Positions 19,746 through 24,705 of a DNA stretch of 24,705 bases are shown one piece after another. Positions within the stretch are counted from its first letter, which is position 1. The number at the start of each line of letters is the position of its first letter. A program made the translations under genes and the position numbers. The notes below the pieces were generated by a model. The model worked only from the letters and a program-made list of their open reading frames with translations, was not told the origin of the DNA and did no database searches. The DNA is taken from assembly GCA_964628435.1 (NCBI GenBank), contig CAZVON010000014.1, forward strand, positions 1-24,705, read 5' to 3'. The stretch comes from CAZVON01 sp964628435. Its GTDB lineage: Bacteria > Patescibacteriota > Microgenomatia > Levybacterales > UBA12049.

Positions 19746-20975
19746 TTAATTCGGGTATTTTTTCTTAAGCTGTATAACTCGGGCCAAAAGCAATATCAAC
19801 ACAACTGCCTCGGTAACACCGGTAATAATTGACGCAGCAACATATGAGCCAGATGGGATAAACAAACTATTAAGAACAATCGACAAAATAGCAGAGAAAA
19901 AGTAAACTCCTAAAAGATAAAACAGGTGATTTTTAGTAATCAATACCCACTGCAACAGACTGGTTATAAAAAAGAGGGGAAGAGAAAGCAGTAGTATCCG
20001 AAAAGGAAATATTGCTTGAGTAAATTCTTCTCTGATAAGAGAAAAAAGTGGAGCAAGAAACCATAAAATAACAAGCACAATAAGTGAACTAATTGTTGAA
20101 AGAAAGCCGTATTTGTAAGCTATTCCTATTAAGGTTCGATAATTATTTTTGTTGAGCAAAAACGTTGGATAAAGCGCATTTGACAAAAAAAGAGGGAGTG
20201 TAATGAGAAAGTCAAATGCCTTATATGCAATACCATAAATGCCAACATCAGATGCTGGTCGATATAGAGATAACAATACCACATCAATACGAAAGTAGAT
20301 AAGATTACACAGTAGCATCAGGCCAAGCGGAATACTTCCAACAAACAGCTTTTTCATAAACTCAGTATCAATGTGCAAGGGAAACACTTTCTCCTGTGTC
20401 CAAATCATCGAAGCTACACCTCCCATGGCAGATCCCACCACAAAAGCAGCTAATACTCCATAGATTGAATGTAGATACACTGCCACGACAGTAAGCATGA
20501 GCGTGATTATGGCGGCAATTGCTTGGGAACGAGTCAACAAATCGTAGCGGTTACGTCTTTGAAAAATCGCAGAAGAAGAGTAGAGAAGCGCTGACCCAAT
20601 CAACACCAATGAAAACAACATTATTCCTCCTTTCTCAAACGAAGAAAACCCTATATTAAGAAACGCATTATACGGTAATATGAGTGAAACACTAGCTATA
20701 CCAGCAATAATAAAGAGGACAAAAATCAACCGAAGCGCAATAAGGCTACGAAAAGCAGATTTGAAAGGTTCTTGTTTTAAAAAAAACGCGTTGAGCCCAA
20801 AGTCAGTGACGATATAAAACAACCCGACAAATCCTGTAATTTTGGTAAAGGTTCCATATCCTACTACGCCTAGTGTTTTAGCTATCAGGAGTGTTGTTGC
20901 AAACGAAATGAGGGCGGTACATCCTTTTCCAAGTATTTGATACAATACATTTTGCGTAACGACCCGGTGATCCAT
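19746..20975 (-). CDS. Wzx-like polysaccharide flippase (MOP superfamily)
   Basis: 409 residues, 11-12 predicted TM helices spread over the whole length. The N-terminus (NVLYQILGKGCTALISFATTL, then LGVVGYGTFTKITGFVGLFY and DFGLNAFFLKQ) is the classic RfbX/Wzx start. Such proteins flip lipid-linked glycans across the cytoplasmic membrane. The adjacent upstream gene codes for a polymerase/ligase, fitting an envelope glycan pathway, although glycosyltransferases are not in this window. There is an 18-bp gap to the upstream gene, and an extended -10-like TGATACAAT (20988-20996) 12 nt before the ATG may add an internal promoter. Confidence 0.9.
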   Translation of the reverse strand: MDHRVVTQNVLYQILGKGCTALISFATTLLIAKTLGVVGYGTFTKITGFVGLFYIVTDFGLNAFFLKQEPFKSAFRSLIALRLIFVLFIIAGIASVSLILPYNAFLNIGFSSFEKGGIMLFSLVLIGSALLYSSSAIFQRRNRYDLLTRSQAIAAIITLMLTVVAVYLHSIYGVLAAFVVGSAMGGVASMIWTQEKVFPLHIDTEFMKKLFVGSIPLGLMLLCNLIYFRIDVVLLSLYRPASDVGIYGIAYKAFDFLITLPLFLSNALYPTFLLNKNNYRTLIGIAYKYGFLSTISSLIVLVILWFLAPLFSLIREEFTQAIFPFRILLLSLPLFFITSLLQWVLITKNHLFYLLGVYFFSAILSIVLNSLFIPSGSYVAASIITGVTEAVVLILLLARVIQLKKKYPN

Positions 20976-20993
20976 AAAAGTGTTTTTATTGTA

Positions 20994-22301
20994 TCACTTC
21001 CTGTTTCTCACTGCCCAACAGACTCCACCCAAGAACGCTGTTAAGAGTTGTCCTTGCTGGAGGGTATAAAAATAATGATCAAAAAGCCCAAGCACAAGAA
21101 AAGCAGTAAGTAGCCACCAAAGAAAAAACTTGGGGACAAACAACCGTTCTGAGGAAGTACCTACAATACGACGAATCGTTTTGACAAAAAACAACAGAAT
21201 CACACCTAACCCAACAATTCCTAACTCGCTGGCAAGAAGAAGAAAGACGCTGTGTACTGGCTGGACAAAAAAAACAGTTGAGGATGAAAAATAAAATGGG
21301 AGATTATGAAGAAAGTGGTACAATCCAACACCACTAATAACGTGTTGTTGTGCCATGGCAATTGCCGCGCCTATTAATTTTTGCCTGTAAACTACTGATT
21401 CTTCAGCCAGGGAAAACTCGAAAAATCTGTTCCCAAGTGGGGTAAGAGCAAACAATATACTTCCTGTCCCAAGTATCAATACCAAAAACCATGTATTAAT
21501 CTTTAACTTGTCTTTTACCAACCAAAACACTAAAAAAAACACCCAGAGCACCCACGCAATTCTACTCATACTCAACAGTAGCCCCGTGGTCCCAACACCC
21601 ATAAGGATCCAGTACCAAAATTTTCCTTTTGTGGACACGCGCGTTACAGAAATACCCGCTAATAAAATCATGACCAACAACAAATATCCAGCTAATACAT
21701 TGGGGTGCGAAAATGTTGCGTAGGGCCTAAGAATCAATTCTCCTTGAATCGACGCATTGGCGATTCCTAAGGTATCTGCGGTAAAGAAACGCTCTCCCAC
21801 AAAATAAAATGCCCCATTGATTGATCCTTGATTAACAAATTGCGCAACCGCAAGAAATACCTCGTAGATAACAGTTGCTCCCAGCATAGCCGCAACTATA
21901 TAGGGGCTAATTAGGCCACTGCTGAGCAGATGTTTGCTCAACATACCAAAAAATACGTATTCAGAAAGTTTCAAAAAGCCATAGCTACTCAAAAGTGGGT
22001 ACTCAACGGTAAAAAGCGTAAAAACTATCCAACCAACAACAACGCAGTACCAAAAGCGATTTGTATTCCACCATGCATTATTATTGATTTTTTTATTCTT
22101 TATCCATAAAACACAAGTGATCAAAAACAATACAGCTATCAACACATCGGTACTATATACCGTAGGAGAGAGATAATCGCTCGCAACACCTTTCACAAAT
22201 GAGAAGGATGGCCAAAAGTGTTTGCCTAATTGGGTGGGTAGCAAAAAGAGAGTGCTGTACCAAAGGTATCTTTGAGCTTTGCGAAGAAATGCGATTGGCA
22301 T
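20994..22301 (-). CDS. O-antigen polymerase/ligase family membrane protein (Wzy/WaaL-like)
   Basis: 435 residues with about 12 TM helices. The Wzy_C/WaaL signature region is visible: RPYATFSHPNVLAGYLLLVMI (~residue 192), RIAWVLWVFFLVFW (~247), and the large periplasmic loop GVGLYHFLHNLPFYFSSSTV followed by FFVQPVHSVFLLLASELGIVGLG, where the VH-S-FLLLASELG motif is the conserved acceptor-facing part. It joins or polymerises lipid-linked glycans outside the membrane. Polymerase and ligase cannot be told apart by sequence alone. The ATG overlaps the jag stop by one base (TAATG). Confidence 0.88.
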   Translation of the reverse strand: MPIAFLRKAQRYLWYSTLFLLPTQLGKHFWPSFSFVKGVASDYLSPTVYSTDVLIAVLFLITCVLWIKNKKINNNAWWNTNRFWYCVVVGWIVFTLFTVEYPLLSSYGFLKLSEYVFFGMLSKHLLSSGLISPYIVAAMLGATVIYEVFLAVAQFVNQGSINGAFYFVGERFFTADTLGIANASIQGELILRPYATFSHPNVLAGYLLLVMILLAGISVTRVSTKGKFWYWILMGVGTTGLLLSMSRIAWVLWVFFLVFWLVKDKLKINTWFLVLILGTGSILFALTPLGNRFFEFSLAEESVVYRQKLIGAAIAMAQQHVISGVGLYHFLHNLPFYFSSSTVFFVQPVHSVFLLLASELGIVGLGVILLFFVKTIRRIVGTSSERLFVPKFFLWWLLTAFLVLGLFDHYFYTLQQGQLLTAFLGGVCWAVRNRK

Positions 22302-22747
22302 TATCGAGGTTTTACAACAAGTATTCTATCTCTGCCTTCTCCTATTGATTCTGAAGTAACTTGCGAGTCTTCTTGAAACAATAAATGCACAATACGCCGT
22401 TCCCATGACTTAAGATTAGGTAGCTCAATCGCTCTGCCTTCTTGAAGCGCTCGTTGCCTTGCTTCTTGAGCAATTCGCTCTAAATATTGTGTTCTATTTC
22501 TTTTGTAATCCCCTACTTCTAGGGACACCCGAACATAGTGCCCGATTTTTTTTGAAACAATCAAGGAAAGAATCATTTGCAAAGATTCAAGAATCTCTCC
22601 ATGATATCCAATAATAAGACCACTCTCCTGCGTATCTAAAACCACGTCTGCCATATTGTCCGTAAGTTTAAGATCTATAGTTGCCGCAACCTCTAGTTTT
22701 TGCAGGACTTCTTCTATTGTCTCTTTTATGATTTTTTCTTGATCCAT
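22301..22747 (-). CDS. jag: Jag/KhpB-like RNA-binding protein (KH + R3H)
   Basis: 148 residues from the ATG at 22747; an ATG at 22771 would give 156 with a 46-bp overlap of yidC. The KH domain (about 45-90) has GLIIGYHGEILESLQMILSL, the IIGxxG-type loop being GYHG. The R3H domain is at the end (ELPNLKSWERRIVHLLFQED, then GRDRILVVKPR with the Arg-x3-His pair). Jag follows yidC in most bacteria; KhpB binds RNA and affects cell division and wall synthesis in firmicutes. The short N-terminal Jag_N domain is missing, as common in small genomes. Confidence 0.92.
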   Translation of the reverse strand: MDQEKIIKETIEEVLQKLEVAATIDLKLTDNMADVVLDTQESGLIIGYHGEILESLQMILSLIVSKKIGHYVRVSLEVGDYKRNRTQYLERIAQEARQRALQEGRAIELPNLKSWERRIVHLLFQEDSQVTSESIGEGRDRILVVKPR

Positions 22748-23550
22748 AGTGTTTGTAGTTTGTTCTTCCATTCTAACAATCCTCCAATACCTTGTAATTG
22801 ATACTGCTGCAGTATACCAAAAATCGTGAACGTATTCCAGTACAGTGATAATCCGATTGGCAAGGTATAGGAGAAAAACCCAATCATGACTGGGAAAATA
22901 TAAAGAGATTGTGTCTGGAAAGCAGAAGCAAAATCATCTTCTTTTTTCACCGATTTAGGAGTTGCTTTTTTCGGAGGAAACATCATGGCAGATTGAACAA
23001 GCTGAAAAACACCAGTGAAAACAGGAATAAGGACAATAAACGGCATAGCTGAAGCAAGACTTGAGGGAAATTCTCCCAGGGGAAGACCAAAAAAATGCTG
23101 ATTCCATGGCGTAGATAATTTAACTGAATCTATATATACTAACTTGTTAATTTCACTCACTACAGCACTTCCTTTTAAACCAACAATTTGCTGCAAAACT
23201 GAATAGAGCGCCCAGATAATGGGAAGCTGAATAAGCATTGGCAAACATCCTGCAGCAGGATTTACTCCATGTTCTTTATACAGTTTCATGGTTTCTTCCT
23301 GAACTCGCTTGTGGTCTCCTTTATGCCGCTCTTTTATTTTTGATAAGTGCGGATGCAAGTCTTGCATTTTTTTTGATGCCTTAAGCTGAGAAGCAATAAT
23401 TGGATAGAGAATCAGTCGGATAACAACCGTGAGGAGAATAATCGAAAATCCCAGTGCATAGGGGACATGTAAAAACTGTAATCCCTGATAAATAACTACT
23501 AAAATGGTGATGATCGGCCTAATGAGAAAGTCCTGAAATAATGTACCCAT
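22726..23550 (-). CDS. yidC: Membrane protein insertase YidC
   Basis: A 274-residue YidC/Oxa1/Alb3 protein of the short form without the large periplasmic P1 domain. It inserts small membrane proteins with or without SecYEG. TM1 is near 35-55 (GFSIILLTVVIRLILYPII, with the hydrophilic-groove Arg45), followed by the cytoplasmic coiled hairpin (KKMQDLHPHLSKIKERHKGD), then NPAAGCLPMLIQLPIIWALYS (TM2), FIVLIPVFTGVFQLVQSAMM, and YIFPVMIGFFSYTLPIGLSLYWN. There is no lipoprotein Cys. It lies between yidD (5 bp) and jag (overlap). Confidence 0.97.
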   Translation of the reverse strand: MGTLFQDFLIRPIITILVVIYQGLQFLHVPYALGFSIILLTVVIRLILYPIIASQLKASKKMQDLHPHLSKIKERHKGDHKRVQEETMKLYKEHGVNPAAGCLPMLIQLPIIWALYSVLQQIVGLKGSAVVSEINKLVYIDSVKLSTPWNQHFFGLPLGEFPSSLASAMPFIVLIPVFTGVFQLVQSAMMFPPKKATPKSVKKEDDFASAFQTQSLYIFPVMIGFFSYTLPIGLSLYWNTFTIFGILQQYQLQGIGGLLEWKNKLQTLWIKKKS

Positions 23551-23555
23551 GGTAT

Positions 23556-23771
23556 TTATGCTTTTGTATTAAAAAATGGCTGGCAGGAAAAAAAACGCCG
23601 TGTGGTAAGTATACCACCTTTTATAACTCCATACTCTCCAATTACCTTTTGGGCATAGGCAGAACATGAGGGAGTAAATCTACACACAAACCTAACTCCT
23701 ATCACTTGTTTAAGCAGGGGAGACACCACTGCTTGATATACAGAAATAGCAAAAAGCAAAATATTTTTCAT
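23556..23771 (-). CDS. yidD: Membrane protein insertion efficiency factor YidD
   Basis: 71 residues, with an amphipathic N-terminus and the family block CRFTPSCSAYAQKVIGEYGV, then KGGILTTRRFFSCQPF. The pattern C-x-F-x-P-S-C-S-x-Y-A is diagnostic. It is thought to help YidC-dependent insertion at the inner face. It overlaps rnpA by 4 bp (ATGA) and precedes yidC, the standard order. Confidence 0.95.
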   Translation of the reverse strand: MKNILLFAISVYQAVVSPLLKQVIGVRFVCRFTPSCSAYAQKVIGEYGVIKGGILTTRRFFSCQPFFNTKA

Positions 23772-24091
23772 ACCATGTATTTTTTGTCTGTTAATAACTT
23801 AATAACAACTTCACACATATTTTTTTCTTCCAAACTTTTTTTTCGCAGTATAAATAGCATATCATATCCAGGCTTAATCTGAGTAATTGATTGTTCTATA
23901 CATGATCGTATTGATCGTTTTAACCTATTTCGTACCACTGCCCGTTTATCGATTTTTTTTGAAACTACAAATCCATATCGGCTATAGTTATAGTTGTTGT
24001 AAGCAACTTTTAACACAAAAAATGGTGCGGGAATTGTTTGGGTAAAAGTAATAACTCCTGAAGCAGGTAATCGAAACTTGCGGTGTAACAT
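23768..24091 (-). CDS. rnpA: Ribonuclease P protein component
   Basis: 107 residues. It binds the RNase P RNA and aids 5' maturation of tRNAs. The RNR motif is clear (KIDKRAVVRNRLKRSIRSC), preceded by the RYGFVVSKKI strand. The length is usual (105-120). It lies 3 bp after the rpmH stop and overlaps yidD. Confidence 0.95.
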   Translation of the reverse strand: MLHRKFRLPASGVITFTQTIPAPFFVLKVAYNNYNYSRYGFVVSKKIDKRAVVRNRLKRSIRSCIEQSITQIKPGYDMLFILRKKSLEEKNMCEVVIKLLTDKKYMV

Positions 24092-24094
24092 TTT

Positions 24095-24235
24095 CTATAT
24101 GGTAAGCCTCTTTCTTCCTTTTTTTCTTCGTCTCTTTACTATTTTTTTCCCATTGCGCGTTTTTGTGCGCGATAAAAACCCATGCTTCCTTTTTCTTTTT
24201 ACTTTTTTCAGTTTAATTGTCTTTTCCACAATCAT
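24095..24235 (-). CDS. rpmH: Large ribosomal subunit protein bL34
   Basis: 46 residues, too short to stand out in an ORF scan. It is very basic: VKRKRKHGFLSRTKTRNGKK, then IVKRRRKKGRKRLTI, the bL34 signature (HGFxxRxxTxxGxxxxxxRRxKGRxxL). It is the first gene of the origin operon. The ATG at 24235 touches the -10, whereas a GTG at 24229 would lie 6 nt past it and give 44 residues. The family start is variable, so the true start may be the GTG. Confidence 0.95.
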   Translation of the reverse strand: MIVEKTIKLKKVKRKRKHGFLSRTKTRNGKKIVKRRRKKGRKRLTI

Positions 24236-24265
24236 AGTATAACAGAAATTAAATGGATTTTCCAA
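24236..24265 (-). promoter_or_regulatory. Promoter of the rpmH operon
   Basis: Minus strand -35 TTGGAA (24260-24265), an 18-bp spacer and -10 TATACT (24236-24241). It abuts the ATG at 24235, so transcription would begin inside the annotated frame, near a GTG at 24229. Confidence 0.6.
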
Positions 24266-24343
24266 TTTTGATATAGATCCTCACATTGCAAATAATCAAA
24301 TTTTGAGGTTCATTGTCTTAAAACAACCTCCTGTTTTGGGGAC

Positions 24344-24372
24344 TTGACAAGGAGTTATCCACATCGTTAAAC
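24344..24372 (+). promoter_or_regulatory. DnaA box within a possible dnaA promoter
   Basis: TTATCCACA (24355-24363) matches the DnaA-box consensus TTATNCACA exactly. It lies in the spacer of a possible promoter, TTGACA (24344-24349), 17 bp, TTAAAC (24367-24372), which has a good -35 but a poor -10. Binding of DnaA here would block transcription, as in other dnaA genes. Only one perfect box is seen in the 197-bp gap (24236-24432); TTTTCACAT (24414-24422) is a weak relative. Confidence 0.65.
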
Positions 24373-24432
24373 TGCGTCTTATCATGTTCTTTTACTGGCA
24401 TTCTTCTTTCATCTTTTCACATAAAAACAACC

Positions 24433-24705
24433 ATGAATAACGATCTTACTACTATTTGGAAAAATGTCTTAATACACGTTGAGAAAGAAGTAACCAGAGC
24501 GAACTTTTTAACCCTGTTTAAAAATACCGCTCTTATTTCCATCGAAGAAAATACTGCCACCATTGGCGCACCGTCTCCCATGATCATTGATCTTATTCAA
24601 AAACGATTTTATCCACTCTTAAAAAAAACCATTGACGAACAAACAAAAAAAAACACCACGCTCTTGTTCATTCCTCAAACCGTTTCCTTGCCCACGTCCG
24701 ATTCT
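24433..24705 (+). CDS. dnaA: Chromosomal replication initiator DnaA, N-terminal part (cut by window edge)
   Basis: 91 codons from the ATG at 24433 to the window end. The sequence (TTIWKNVLIHVEKEVTRANF, LTLFKNTALISIEENTATIG, APSPMIIDLIQKRFYPLLKK) matches DnaA domain I: W..VL..., a buried F..LF.... and a hydrophobic strand pair. Domain I recruits DnaB helicase and other partners; the ATPase and DNA-binding domains lie beyond. It is divergent from rpmH, the classic bacterial origin layout. No Shine-Dalgarno precedes the ATG (AAAAACAACC). Confidence 0.9.
   Translation, partial: MNNDLTTIWKNVLIHVEKEVTRANFLTLFKNTALISIEENTATIGAPSPMIIDLIQKRFYPLLKKTIDEQTKKNTTLLFIPQTVSLPTSDS

Noticed and set aside
1..24705. 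Alternative genetic code (TGA as Gly or Trp)
   Set aside because: The aldolase and FBPase genes end at TGA in the right place and Trp is coded by TGG; no in-frame TGA is needed in recognisable proteins apart from the VR frameshift, which is an indel.
1..24705. CRISPR arrays, tRNA or rRNA genes, insertion sequences
   Set aside because: I looked for regularly spaced repeats, cloverleaf ends and transposase motifs and saw none; the only spaced repeats are the short operator-like ones listed.

Overview
The window is chromosomal DNA (roughly 38-40% G+C by eye) around the replication origin of a small-genome bacterium, most likely a Candidate Phyla Radiation / Patescibacteria member and possibly a Microgenomates-like one. 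The reasons are the classic origin order dnaA | rpmH-rnpA-yidD-yidC-jag, extreme gene packing (1-46 bp overlaps, shared stop codons), a short ValRS, DUF4012 and DUF475 membrane proteins, and short repeat-derived peptides inside housekeeping proteins (ruvC, valS, nth). TGA is used as a stop (FBA and FBPase genes), so the code is standard. The lineage is inference; no rRNA or tRNA is present.

Layout. 1-715: ruvA (cut by the window edge) and ruvC, minus strand. 772-2209: two AbrB-antitoxin/PIN-toxin pairs placed tail to tail, with stops sharing one TTAA. 2279-5039: a diversity-generating retroelement (DGR) with reverse transcriptase, avd (inverted), template repeat TR, variable repeat VR and the target gene. 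The target currently carries a +1 frameshift inside VR. 5040-5283: divergent promoter region with a strong hairpin and a 24-bp palindrome. 5284-9226: ribosomal protein L25, a TM/TPR protein, peptide deformylase and valS. 9265-9841: a ribbon-helix-helix/MazF toxin-antitoxin pair. 9927-14852: a STAND-like ATPase fused to an OmpR/PhoB winged helix, divergent from an unknown gene, a class II aldolase and a class I FBPase, followed by two unknown small genes. 14890-16508: nth and a DUF475/TerC membrane protein, convergent. 16544-24235: one long minus-strand operon from rpmH through rnpA, yidD, yidC, jag, a Wzy/WaaL-like polymerase/ligase, a Wzx-like flippase and RNase HI to a DUF4012 protein. 24236-24705: origin-proximal spacer with a DnaA box, and the start of dnaA.

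Two systems stand out. (1) The DGR: TR and VR match over about 107 bp and differ at 18 of the 26 TR adenines (17 A to G, 1 A to C, read on the minus strand), plus one local indel that throws the target out of frame. (2) A local regulon: three promoters (upstream of 11354, 14175 and 14595) carry the same element, TTTTGTCAGGTTG followed by NTGTCA and later CGTCAAGCA. Its GTCA cores lie at exact multiples of 11 bp (0/11/33, 0/11/33, 0/11/44). The first copy sits directly in front of the divergent winged-helix regulator, and the 11-bp direct repeats resemble a Pho box, so this regulator is the obvious candidate to bind them.

Across the window most recognisable promoters place the start codon only 6-10 nt after the -10 hexamer, without a Shine-Dalgarno. 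This suggests that leaderless mRNAs are common here, and it was used to correct several start codons.
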